This document shows, piece by piece, positions 26,541 to 35,214 of a stretch of DNA of 64,000 bases. The notes under the pieces were generated by a model. The model was not told where the DNA came from and made no database searches. It saw only the letters and a program-made list of their open reading frames with translations. Every line of letters begins with the position of its first letter. Position 1 is the stretch's first letter. The position numbers were made by a program, and so were the translations under genes. The stretch is from an uncultured Flavobacteriaceae bacterium (GTDB taxonomy: Bacteria > Bacteroidota > Bacteroidia > Flavobacteriales > Flavobacteriaceae): contig CANMWN010000001.1 of NCBI GenBank assembly GCA_947501625.1, positions 310,001 to 374,000 on the forward strand, given 5' to 3'.

Positions 26541-28166
26541 ATGGCAAGAGGATTTTTTAACGTACCTATAGCAAAAAACGAACCTGTGAAAGGATATGTT
26601 CCTGGATCAACTGAAAGAGAAGAATTATTAGCAATGTACAAGTCTATGTACAACAGCAATACAGATATTCCAATGCATATAAATGGCGAAGAAGTTCGTA
26701 CAGGAAACACTAAAAATGTTACACCTCCTCATGACCATAAACATATAGTTGGTCAATATCACACAGCAGACAAATCACATGTTGAAAAAGCAATTTCAAC
26801 TGCATTAGCAGCAAGAGAAGCATGGTCAAGCGTAAGTTGGACGGAAAGAGCTTCAATTTTCTTAAAAGCTGCTGAATTATTGGCTGGACCTTATAGAGCC
26901 AAGATGAATGCTGCAACAATGATTGCACAATCTAAAAATGTACATCAAGCAGAAATTGATGCTGCTTGTGAAATGATTGATTTTTTCCGTTTCAATGTAC
27001 AATATATGACTGATATTTTTAAAGATCAGCCTGAATCTGCTCCTGGAATATGGAATAGAGTTGAATATAGACCATTAGAAGGTTTTGTGTATGCAATCAC
27101 ACCTTTTAACTTTACTTCTATTGCGGCTAATTTACCTGCATCAGCAGCATTGATGGGTAATGTTGTTGTTTGGAAACCATCTGACCATCAAGCATACTCT
27201 GCGCAAGTGATTGTTGATTTATTTAAAGAAGCAGGTTTACCTGATGGTGTAATTAATGTTGTCTATGGTGATCCTGTTATGATTACCGATACAGTATTAT
27301 CATCTGCAGATTTCTCTGGACTACATTTTACAGGCTCAACTCATGTATTCAAACACTTATGGAAACAAATTGGAAACAATATTGAAAAATACAAGACGTA
27401 TCCAAGAATAGTTGGAGAAACTGGTGGAAAAGATTTCATTTGGGCACATAATTCAGCCAACCCATTACAAGTTGCAACAGCAATTACTAGAGGTGCATTT
27501 GAATATCAAGGACAAAAATGTTCTGCGGCTTCTAGAGCATATATTCCTGCTTCAATTTGGGCTGATGTAAAGAAACACTTAATTGCTCAAACTTCTGAAT
27601 TAAAAATGGGATCTCCTGAAGATCCGAGCAACTTTATAAATGCAGTAATACATGAAGGCTCATTTGATAAAATTGCAAAATATATTGATGCAGCAAAATC
27701 TGATTCAGAAGCAGAAATTATTATTGGTGGTAATCATGATAAATCTGTAGGTTATTTTATAGAGCCAACTGTTATTGTTAGTGATTCTCCAAAATATGCA
27801 ACAATGTGTACAGAGTTATTTGGACCTGTAATGACAATATATGTATATGAAGATGCAGAGTGGGAAAATTCATTAAAATTGGTTGATGAGTCTACAGAAT
27901 ATGCGCTGACTGGAGCCATTTTCTCTACCGATAGATATATAGTTGAAAAAGCGTCTAAAGCATTAGAAAATGCTGCAGGAAACTTTTATATCAATGACAA
28001 ACCAACAGGTGCAGTTGTAGGTCAGCAACCATTTGGTGGCGCAAGAGCATCAGGAACAAATGACAAAGCAGGATCTGCTCAAAATCTATTAAGATGGACT
28101 TCGGTTAGATTAATCAAAGAAACATTTGTAACACCACAAGATTATAAATATCCTTTTTTAGGATAA
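26541..28166 (+). CDS. pruA: L-glutamate gamma-semialdehyde dehydrogenase
   Basis: A 541-residue ALDH-superfamily enzyme that oxidises glutamate semialdehyde (delta-1-pyrroline-5-carboxylate) to glutamate, the second step of proline breakdown. Catalytic residues are present: general base E293 in VGETGGKD and nucleophile C327 in EYQGQKCSAASR. ITPFNFTSIAANLPA is the NAD-binding region. Length fits the stand-alone PruA form rather than the fused PutA. The proline dehydrogenase gene is not adjacent. It is monocistronic, with a promoter box upstream and hairpin terminator downstream. Confidence 0.96.
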   Translation: MARGFFNVPIAKNEPVKGYVPGSTEREELLAMYKSMYNSNTDIPMHINGEEVRTGNTKNVTPPHDHKHIVGQYHTADKSHVEKAISTALAAREAWSSVSWTERASIFLKAAELLAGPYRAKMNAATMIAQSKNVHQAEIDAACEMIDFFRFNVQYMTDIFKDQPESAPGIWNRVEYRPLEGFVYAITPFNFTSIAANLPASAALMGNVVVWKPSDHQAYSAQVIVDLFKEAGLPDGVINVVYGDPVMITDTVLSSADFSGLHFTGSTHVFKHLWKQIGNNIEKYKTYPRIVGETGGKDFIWAHNSANPLQVATAITRGAFEYQGQKCSAASRAYIPASIWADVKKHLIAQTSELKMGSPEDPSNFINAVIHEGSFDKIAKYIDAAKSDSEAEIIIGGNHDKSVGYFIEPTVIVSDSPKYATMCTELFGPVMTIYVYEDAEWENSLKLVDESTEYALTGAIFSTDRYIVEKASKALENAAGNFYINDKPTGAVVGQQPFGGARASGTNDKAGSAQNLLRWTSVRLIKETFVTPQDYKYPFLG

Positions 28167-28190
28167 TTTATTTGAAATAAAAAATTCTTT

Positions 28191-28225
28191 AAAAGTCGTA
28201 ACAAGTTTAGTTGCGACTTTTTTTT
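28191..28225 (+). terminator. Hairpin terminator after pruA
   Basis: Arms AAAAGTCGTAAC and GTTGCGACTTTT (one mismatch) around an 11-base loop, followed by a T run. Confidence 0.8.
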
Positions 28226-28267
28226 GTTTTACAAAAACTGTATCTTACTCCAAATTAACTTACTAAA

Positions 28268-30637
28268 ATGAAATTAAAATTACTTTTCGGCACGCTACTT
28301 TTAACATTTATCACTACATTTTCTCAAAGCAAACAACTAGCTAAATTTGACACTACTGGAATGGAAACTTCCTTCTTATTTGAGTCTATGTATGATGTCG
28401 ATTTTTTTAATGATAATTCTTTAAACACTCATTTATTTTTCCAAGCCTACAAAACTTTAAAAAATGGAGATTTAGAAAATAAATTAGAGCCATTATCAGA
28501 AATAAAAAGCAAAGCAAGCGCTAAAATTATTCCTATTCCTATTGTTTTAGCCGAAGTAGAAACCATAAAAAAAGAAGCTATTGAAAATGGATTGGTCTTT
28601 AAAAATAGTCAAGGAGAAATTGAAAGAAAAGATACTACAACTCCTATTTTTAATCAGTATACACTTGTCATTGCTACACCATTAAAAACAAGAAGTAAAG
28701 GTTTGCAAACTAGTTTTGTAATTACTAATGATTTTTTAATTAACACTACTAGCAAATCAATTAAAAACATTCAAGTAAACTTTGATGATGGTAATGGTTT
28801 TATAGAAATACAAGTTGATAAAATCAATACAATAAATTACGCAACTATTGGAAAAAAAACTATTACAACAAAAATAGAATTAATTGATAGTACAGTATAT
28901 CAAACTTCTTCAACGATAAAAATTGAATATTCTAATACCGATTTAAACTCGCTTTTTAATAGAACCATAGAAACTTTTACTTCAGGTGAGTATATAGCCG
29001 ATTTATCGGACTATTCAGGAGCGAATTCTTTTGCTGGAACTGGAGAATACGAAATCCAACTTAGCAGTGATGGAGTTCTTGACAAGCCTATTTTTTTGGT
29101 CGATGGTTTTGATCCAGGAGACACAAGAAATATTGACGCTATTTACCAATTATTAAATTTTGATGATGGAGGAACTACAGAAAATTTAGGAGATTTAGTA
29201 AAATCAGAAGGCTTCGATATTGTTATTTTGAACTTTCCAACTTATGATCAAACCATAGATAGCAATGTTGTGTCCATTGACGGTGGCGCAGACTTTATTG
29301 AGCGTAATGCTATGCTCTTAGTTAAACTTATTGATATTTTAAACACACATCCCGACAGAGTAGGCGCAGAAGAAAATGTAATAATTGGACCAAGTATGGG
29401 CGGACTTATTTCAAGATATGCATTAAATTATATGGAAGCAGAGTCATTGAATCATAATACAAGATTATGGCTGTCATTTGATGCACCTCATCATGGAGCA
29501 AATGTTCCTATTGGATTTCAACATCTCTTTAATTATTTAGCCTATGGATTAGATACTTGGGTTGGAGATTTTAGTTTAGAATCTTTAAGGCCTGTTGTTG
29601 ATGGTATGTTAAAATCTGCAGCAGCAAGACAAATGCTAACTGACCAATTTGAACCACATTTAGCCAATGGAGAAATAGCAGAATTCAATACTAGTTTAAC
29701 ATTACCAATTGCTCATCCGTTCAAAAATATATTTTATGAAAATTTAAATGAACTTACAAATTCTGGCTATCCTGAGAACTTGCGAAAGATATCAATCATA
29801 AACGGTAGCGGAGAAGGAAATCCTTATCAACACCAAGATGGTAGTGATGTTGAGCCAGGAGATAAAGTCTTAGATGCTTATATTGCCAATGTTGCTTTTT
29901 TAACTGATGCTTATTTTGATGTTTGGCTCACGCCCTATAAAGAACAAGAAATTGTGGTTGATGATATATGGATTGATGCGCCGTTTTTATGTTTTTGTGA
30001 TATTTATGCCGATGCTGAATCAAGAGCATTTTCTTATACTGATGGTATTGATGCTGCTCCTGGAGGCTTGTTTGATTTGGTATCACTTGCCACAGACTTT
30101 GAAGATCAAAATGACCCTACAATCGATGCTTTCTTTGCTGCTTTAACTATTGATTATTTCAACTTTATTCCAACTGTGAGTGCAATGGGATTAAAAATAA
30201 ACAATAATCAAATTGATTGGTTTCACACACCTACAAATCTAATAACAGGAAGAGATGTTGATAACACTACACCTTTTGATGCTTGGTATATGCCAACAAA
30301 TAATGAACCTCATGTACAATTAACCGATGATAACGTAGACTTTGCTTGGAATGAAATTGTATCTGCAGTATTAAATACACCAGAAATAATAAACACCAAT
30401 GTTTTTAAACTTCTTAAAAACCCAGTAACAAACACAATAAGTGTAAAGACAAACTCTGATATTGATAGCAATATAAATGCTAGCATCTATACAGTAACAG
30501 GTCAAAAAATATTACAAAAGAATATAACTGTAACTGATACACTTCTTGAAATTCCAATTGATTTAAGTTCTGGTATTTATATAATGGAATTGAAGAATAA
30601 AAACACTGTTTACAAAACTAAAATTATTGTGCAATAA
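28268..30637 (+). CDS. Secreted alpha/beta hydrolase (lipase-like) with T9SS sorting domain
   Basis: A 789-residue exported protein with a signal peptide ending near FITTFSQ. After a variable N-terminal region, the hydrolase domain starts near KPIFLVDGFDPGD (the oxyanion area). The nucleophile elbow is GPSMGG, with Ser376, and RLWLSFDAPHHGANVP follows, reminiscent of triacylglycerol lipases and esterases. The C-terminal about 80 residues (LLKNPVTNTISVKT, ASIYTVTGQKIL, LSSGIYIMEL) form a type A sorting domain for T9SS export. The substrate is unknown; a surface esterase or lipase is the best guess. Bidirectional terminator follows. Confidence 0.82.
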   Translation: MKLKLLFGTLLLTFITTFSQSKQLAKFDTTGMETSFLFESMYDVDFFNDNSLNTHLFFQAYKTLKNGDLENKLEPLSEIKSKASAKIIPIPIVLAEVETIKKEAIENGLVFKNSQGEIERKDTTTPIFNQYTLVIATPLKTRSKGLQTSFVITNDFLINTTSKSIKNIQVNFDDGNGFIEIQVDKINTINYATIGKKTITTKIELIDSTVYQTSSTIKIEYSNTDLNSLFNRTIETFTSGEYIADLSDYSGANSFAGTGEYEIQLSSDGVLDKPIFLVDGFDPGDTRNIDAIYQLLNFDDGGTTENLGDLVKSEGFDIVILNFPTYDQTIDSNVVSIDGGADFIERNAMLLVKLIDILNTHPDRVGAEENVIIGPSMGGLISRYALNYMEAESLNHNTRLWLSFDAPHHGANVPIGFQHLFNYLAYGLDTWVGDFSLESLRPVVDGMLKSAAARQMLTDQFEPHLANGEIAEFNTSLTLPIAHPFKNIFYENLNELTNSGYPENLRKISIINGSGEGNPYQHQDGSDVEPGDKVLDAYIANVAFLTDAYFDVWLTPYKEQEIVVDDIWIDAPFLCFCDIYADAESRAFSYTDGIDAAPGGLFDLVSLATDFEDQNDPTIDAFFAALTIDYFNFIPTVSAMGLKINNNQIDWFHTPTNLITGRDVDNTTPFDAWYMPTNNEPHVQLTDDNVDFAWNEIVSAVLNTPEIINTNVFKLLKNPVTNTISVKTNSDIDSNINASIYTVTGQKILQKNITVTDTLLEIPIDLSSGIYIMELKNKNTVYKTKIIVQ

Positions 30638-30668
30638 AAAAAGGCTCGAAATATTTCGAGCCTTTTTT
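30635..30668. terminator. Bidirectional hairpin terminator
   Basis: Near-perfect arms AAAAAGGCTCGAAAT and ATTTCGAGCCTTTTT meeting with almost no loop, between the convergent secreted hydrolase and Omp28-related genes. Confidence 0.9.
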
Positions 30669-30688
30669 ACTTTATATTTTAAATATCT

Positions 30689-32008
30689 TTATTGATAGTC
30701 TTGACTATCTCCAAGATCAACACGCATTGCGTTAATAGCGTTTCCATCATTATCAACTACAAAAGCAATTACTTGTAATTTAGTATTATCTTCAACATTT
30801 GAAGGCATTTGCACATTAAGTGTTTGTGTATATTCACCGCCTGCAACACCATTAGGAATAGCATCTCCTAAAATATTCGTAAATGCTTTTCTTAAAATAT
30901 TATTATGTACATAATCATTTATTGGATTTCCAGCGCCATACCAAGGGCTACTAGAATCATTATTATAATAACTTACTTGAGGATATATTTTGCCATCTTC
31001 TACTAAAACTACGACTAATTTCATATCGCTCGTTGCAGCAATATAACCCACTTTTACATCAATCGTAATTGCAGTACCATTCAATGAAGTGTCTAGACCC
31101 AATCCTAAAGTTCCATTTGCGCCTCTTGCTGCTAATGGTTCATTTGGACTTGAATCATTATTCCAAGTAGATGATCTATTAATTCTTCCTGTAGGAAAAC
31201 CGCTAAAATTAAATTGAGCTCTCATAAGGGCTTCAAACTCATACGTCATTGGGTTTGAACTTCCGTTATGAACAGCAACACCATAGATATCATCACTTTG
31301 AGTTTCTGCCTGTTCTAAAGCATAACCAACTCTTGGGCAGTAACCACACCAAGTACCAGTAAAATCTTCAACCAATACTTTTTGTACATAACCTGCAGCA
31401 ACAGTAATTGGGTTACTTGTAACACTTTCATAAGAAGCCGTAACAGAAAAAGATCCTCTTTCACTAGATGTAAATTGATTTCCTGTAATTTCATTTCCAT
31501 CTATATAATAAACAGCATCATCCGTTACATTAGTACTTCCGTTAGCATAAGCTGAGAAAGTAATGGTTTCTCCAGGAAGAACCGTATAATTATCAGCCCC
31601 AACAATTACAACGTTAACTGTTGCTTGATTCACAGTAATTGTAATAGTTGCACTTGTAAAAGTTTCAAAAGTAGCATATACTTCATAAGTTCCAACTAGT
31701 GTAGGTGTAAAAACGCTACTATTCAACTCTTCTCCATCTACAAATATTTTTGACAATGCCGTTTTATTTGCATTGTTACTATCGCTAACCATAAAGGCAA
31801 TAGACTCGCCAAGTTCAATTGTACTAGCATTAGCAGTAATAGTGATAGAAGTAATTGGAGTAATTCCCGAGCCAGAACCTGAGCCAGAGCCTGAACCTGA
31901 ACCAGAACCACTTCCTCCGCTTCCTCCTCCATCAGAGCCTCCACAAGATAAAAATGCTACTGTTGTAATCGCTAAGACAAGCGATTTTAAAAAGTTAAAT
32001 GTTTTCAT
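30689..32008 (-). CDS. Omp28-related outer-membrane lipoprotein with thioredoxin-like domain
   Basis: A 439-residue lipoprotein. The signal peptide ends in the lipobox AFLSC (C22), followed by a Gly/Ser repeat linker (about 23-48). Two Ig-like/BIG-type segments follow (50-125 and 130-205). The C-terminal Omp28 domain starts with VLVEDFTGTWCGYCPR, a thioredoxin-like CxxC at C221 and C224, then EALMRAQFNFSGFPTGRIN. It is likely surface-exposed or periplasmic. It faces the TlpA-like gene and the DUF6029 gene, an association I recall as recurrent in Flavobacteriia. The function is unproven. Confidence 0.85.
   Translation of the reverse strand: MKTFNFLKSLVLAITTVAFLSCGGSDGGGSGGSGSGSGSGSGSGSGSGITPITSITITANASTIELGESIAFMVSDSNNANKTALSKIFVDGEELNSSVFTPTLVGTYEVYATFETFTSATITITVNQATVNVVIVGADNYTVLPGETITFSAYANGSTNVTDDAVYYIDGNEITGNQFTSSERGSFSVTASYESVTSNPITVAAGYVQKVLVEDFTGTWCGYCPRVGYALEQAETQSDDIYGVAVHNGSSNPMTYEFEALMRAQFNFSGFPTGRINRSSTWNNDSSPNEPLAARGANGTLGLGLDTSLNGTAITIDVKVGYIAATSDMKLVVVLVEDGKIYPQVSYYNNDSSSPWYGAGNPINDYVHNNILRKAFTNILGDAIPNGVAGGEYTQTLNVQMPSNVEDNTKLQVIAFVVDNDGNAINAMRVDLGDSQDYQ
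31866..31921. repeat. Hexamer microsatellite encoding a Gly-Ser linker
   Basis: Roughly nine degenerate 6-bp units (CCAGAA, CCTGAG and CCAGAG variants on the plus strand) encode alternating Ser and Gly in the Omp28-related lipoprotein. Six-base units keep the frame when copy number changes. Confidence 0.8.
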
Positions 32009-32134
32009 TTTTGGTGTAATTTTTGGTTATAGTTTAATTTTTTGACGTCGAATATATAACATAATTACAAACTTTTAATAATAAATTGATTATTATTGCT
32101 AAATTTTTTATGTTAAAAACAACAATTTATAACA

Positions 32135-32617
32135 ATGAAACAGTTAATTGCCCTTACAACCCTACTTTTTTTATCTATTTCTTTAAACGCACAAGAAATT
32201 CCTACAACAACTCTTAAAACACTAGATGGTGAAACTACAGATTTGCCAACAATAGCCAAAGAAAATGATTTAATTATTGTTTCACTTTGGGCAACTTGGT
32301 GTGGACCATGTAAAAACGAATTAGACGCCATAAGTGAAGTATATGAAGATTGGCAAGAAGAAACAGGCGTAAAATTATATGCTATTTCTACCGATGATAC
32401 AAGAACATTGAAACGTGTAAAACCTCTTGTAAATGGTAAAGGCTGGGAATATGATATTTTACTAGATAGCAACAAAGATCTTCAAAGAGCATTAGGCGCT
32501 CCAACAGTTCCTGTAACTCTTATCATAAAAGATGGAAAAATAGTGTATCGTCATTCAGGATATCAAAATGCTGGAGAAGAAGATGAACTATACGAGGAAT
32601 TAAAGAAACACTCATAA
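32135..32617 (+). CDS. TlpA-like periplasmic thioredoxin
   Basis: A 160-residue exported thioredoxin-fold protein. The signal peptide ends in ISLNAQ. The active site is WATWCGPC, with the cis-Pro loop in APTVPVTLII. Its length and motifs match the TlpA/ResA family that reduces disulfides in the periplasm, for example in cytochrome c maturation or in partner lipoproteins. It is 33 bases upstream of the DUF6029 gene and divergent from the Omp28-related gene, so the three may form one functional unit. Confidence 0.92.
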   Translation: MKQLIALTTLLFLSISLNAQEIPTTTLKTLDGETTDLPTIAKENDLIIVSLWATWCGPCKNELDAISEVYEDWQEETGVKLYAISTDDTRTLKRVKPLVNGKGWEYDILLDSNKDLQRALGAPTVPVTLIIKDGKIVYRHSGYQNAGEEDELYEELKKHS

Positions 32618-32650
32618 TTTAATTTTTATACTACTAATCAAAAAAATCTC

Positions 32651-34414
32651 ATGAAGAAAAGTCTATTATTACTTTTTCTTTCAATATCTATTGTTGGAAT
32701 AAGTCAAGAAGAAAATTCAACTGAAGATAATCAATCAACTTTCAAACAATTTTTGGATAACCTCAGCGGAAGTGTTGAAGTTAATTCACAATGGTACACC
32801 AACGATAAAAAGTTAGGTGAATTTAGCGACCCTAATTTTCCATTAGAAGATGAGCCTTTTAGAGCCAATTCTTATATCAAACTAGATTATAATTTTCTTA
32901 AAAACTTTACGGTTGGAATACAAGCAGAAAGTTTTGAGCCATTACCGTTATTAAACTATTATACAGGATATAAAGGAACAGATTTGGCTATGTATTATGC
33001 CAACTTCAAAAACGACAAACTAGATATTACTGCTGGACATTTTTATGAGCAATTTGGTAGTGGATTATTATTAAGAGCATTTGAAGAGCGTCAACTTGGG
33101 CTAAACAACGCCTTGCGAGGTGGTAAAATTAATTATAGACCTACTGATTATTTAGATTTCACAGCACTTTACGGACAACCAAGAATTGGATTTGAAACAT
33201 CTGAAAGTGAAATTTTTGGTTTTGATACTAATATTGATTTGGCAAACTCATTGAATATTGAAGGTGTAAGTTCTTTTAATTTCGGATTTAGTTATGTTGG
33301 TAAAAATGAAGATTTTATTCCACAAAATGCAAATTTTGACCAAACCGACTTTCCAAATATGATAAATTCTTATTCCGCTAGGTTTGATGTTGACTTTGGG
33401 AAATTTTATACAAGTGCTGAATATTCTATCAAAGGAAAAGATGTTACTTATACACCAGCATCTGTTGGAGTTCCTCAAATTATTGAGGGTGAATACTTCG
33501 ACGGAAATGCTTTGTTAGTAACGCTTGGGTATTCTAAAAAAGGTTTAGGAATTACTGGAACATTAAGAAGAACTGAAAATATGGGTTCTTTTGCCGAAAG
33601 AGCATTTTCTGTTCCTGGAAATAATAACTTCAATATGTTAAATGTAAATTATGTTCCTGCATTGACCAAACAACAAGATTATACATTAGCAAATATCTAC
33701 CTTTATCAAGCACAACCATTTTTATATATTCAAAATTTCGCAGGTCAAGCAGGAGAAATTGGAGGACAGTTTGATTTGTTTTACAAAATAAATAAAGGCA
33801 CTCCTCTTGGAGGAAAATATGGAACTAAAGTTTCGGCAAATTTCTCATATTGGTCTTTACTAGATGCAACATTCGATCAAAATAATTCAACTTATGATGC
33901 AGAATTTTTAAAATTTGGAAGCAGATTAAATAGAGATTTTAATGTTGAAGTAAGAAAGAAAATGTCTAAAAATTGGAGTGGTATTTTCACTTATATTAAT
34001 ACAATTATTGACAAGGGTGTTACTCTTGGTGGACCTCTAGGTGTTCAAGGAGATATTAAATCTAATATTTTGGTTGGTGAAGCAACTAAAAAAATTGGAA
34101 AAGGAAAGTCTATGCGATTTGAATTACAACACCTATGGACAAAAGATGATAATAAAAATTGGGCTGGAGCAACTTTAGAATATAGTGCATCAAAATCTTT
34201 GTCTTTTTATGTAAATGATTCCTATAACTATGGGAATGACGTAAAAGATGATCAAGTTCACTTTTACAATATTGGAGGAAGTTATACAAAAGGAGCAAGT
34301 AGAGTTGCATTAAATTATGGTCGTCAAAGAGGAGGACTAATATGTGTTGGAGGAGTTTGTAGATTTGTACCAGAAAACACTGGACTTACTATTAACTTAT
34401 CAACTTCATTCTAA
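32651..34414 (+). CDS. DUF6029 family outer-membrane beta-barrel protein
   Basis: A 587-residue exported protein; the signal peptide ends near IVGISQ. The rest is made of alternating aromatic/polar strands, ending in a phenylalanine (LTINLSTSF) typical of outer-membrane barrels. Motifs such as EVNSQWYTNDKKLG and DITAGHFYEQFGSGLLLRA match DUF6029, a Bacteroidota porin-like family of unknown role. Gene order with the TlpA-like and Omp28-related genes suggests a shared pathway. It is followed by a strong terminator. Confidence 0.82.
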   Translation: MKKSLLLLFLSISIVGISQEENSTEDNQSTFKQFLDNLSGSVEVNSQWYTNDKKLGEFSDPNFPLEDEPFRANSYIKLDYNFLKNFTVGIQAESFEPLPLLNYYTGYKGTDLAMYYANFKNDKLDITAGHFYEQFGSGLLLRAFEERQLGLNNALRGGKINYRPTDYLDFTALYGQPRIGFETSESEIFGFDTNIDLANSLNIEGVSSFNFGFSYVGKNEDFIPQNANFDQTDFPNMINSYSARFDVDFGKFYTSAEYSIKGKDVTYTPASVGVPQIIEGEYFDGNALLVTLGYSKKGLGITGTLRRTENMGSFAERAFSVPGNNNFNMLNVNYVPALTKQQDYTLANIYLYQAQPFLYIQNFAGQAGEIGGQFDLFYKINKGTPLGGKYGTKVSANFSYWSLLDATFDQNNSTYDAEFLKFGSRLNRDFNVEVRKKMSKNWSGIFTYINTIIDKGVTLGGPLGVQGDIKSNILVGEATKKIGKGKSMRFELQHLWTKDDNKNWAGATLEYSASKSLSFYVNDSYNYGNDVKDDQVHFYNIGGSYTKGASRVALNYGRQRGGLICVGGVCRFVPENTGLTINLSTSF

Positions 34415-34436
34415 CAACTAATATTTAAAAAACTTG

Positions 34437-34467
34437 AAAGCCCAAATCAAAGATTTGGGCTTTTTTT
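34437..34467. terminator. Hairpin terminator after the DUF6029 gene
   Basis: Perfect arms AAAGCCCAAATC and GATTTGGGCTTT with a 3-base loop and a run of seven T; the convergent rsmG ends just beyond it. Confidence 0.9.
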
Positions 34468-34473
34468 ATGATA

Positions 34474-35103
34474 TCAAGGTTTATACTTCAACGGAATATG
34501 TACCACTTTTTTAGTTTCAAAGAACTCCTCTTCAAAAAAACTTGGTAAGTCATAAATCGTTGCTTTTGGGAAAGCGATTAATTCCTCGGTCAAGTCACCA
34601 CCTTTGAGATATAAAATTCCGTTTGGTAATTTGTGATTCGATTTCTTTCTTATTTTTTTCTTCGTCCACTTTACAAAATCATTCATATTAGTCACTGCTC
34701 TACTAACAATAAAATCAAATTCATCTTTAACTTTTTCGGCTCTTTGATGTTCGGCTTTCAAGTTTTCTAAATTCAACGCTTTAGCCACTTCATTCACCAC
34801 TTTTATTTTTTTTCCGATTGAATCTACTAAATAAAAACTTGATTCGGGAAATAATATAGCCAATGGAATTCCTGGAAATCCTCCTCCAGTTCCAATATCC
34901 AAAACTTTAGAGTTAGGTTCAAATTCTTGAACTTTAGCAATTCCTAAAGAATGTAAGACATGACGGATATATAATTCGTCAATATCTTTTCTTGAAATTA
35001 CATTGATTTGAGAATTCCATTCTTTATATAAATCTTCTAATTGTTCAAACTGAGAAATCTGGATTGGAGAAAGGTCAGGAAAGTATTTTTTAATAATTTT
35101 CAC
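34474..35103 (-). CDS. rsmG: 16S rRNA (guanine-527-N7)-methyltransferase
   Basis: A 209-residue methyltransferase that modifies G527 of 16S rRNA, a site affecting streptomycin response. SAM-binding motif I is VLDIGTGGGFPGIPLAI, followed by the VDSIGKKIKVV and RAEKVKDEFDFIVSRAV motifs; EDLYKEWNSQINVISRKDID is the family's N-terminal block. The start is GTG at 35101-35103; a TAnnTTTG box 18 bases upstream supports it. It is a single gene divergent from the desaturase. Confidence 0.96.
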   Translation of the reverse strand: MKIIKKYFPDLSPIQISQFEQLEDLYKEWNSQINVISRKDIDELYIRHVLHSLGIAKVQEFEPNSKVLDIGTGGGFPGIPLAILFPESSFYLVDSIGKKIKVVNEVAKALNLENLKAEHQRAEKVKDEFDFIVSRAVTNMNDFVKWTKKKIRKKSNHKLPNGILYLKGGDLTEELIAFPKATIYDLPSFFEEEFFETKKVVHIPLKYKP

Positions 35104-35120
35104 AAGATAAATTTTCGCTA

Positions 35121-35128
35121 CAAAAATA
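35121..35128 (-). promoter_or_regulatory. Bacteroidota -7 promoter box (TATTTTTG, minus strand) for rsmG
   Basis: The minus strand reads TATTTTTG, 17 bases before the rsmG GTG start; fits TAnnTTTG but sits in AT-rich sequence. Confidence 0.4.
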
Positions 35129-35191
35129 CATTGTAAACAGTAATAATTAGAATTTTGATGCGTTAAAAAGTCAATATGTAAAAAAATCCAT

Positions 35192-35199
35192 TAATTTTG
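35192..35199 (+). promoter_or_regulatory. Bacteroidota -7 promoter box (TAATTTTG) for the desaturase
   Basis: TAATTTTG fits TAnnTTTG and ends 15 bases before the ATG at 35215. It overlaps an upstream in-frame TTG at 35197, arguing against that codon as the start. Confidence 0.5.
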
Positions 35200-35214
35200 C
35201 CAAAAACAACACGA

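Noticed and set aside
31773-32045. Open frame with Pro-Glu repeats
   Set aside because: It is the reverse complement of the Gly-Ser linker of the lipoprotein gene; the repeat is a by-product.
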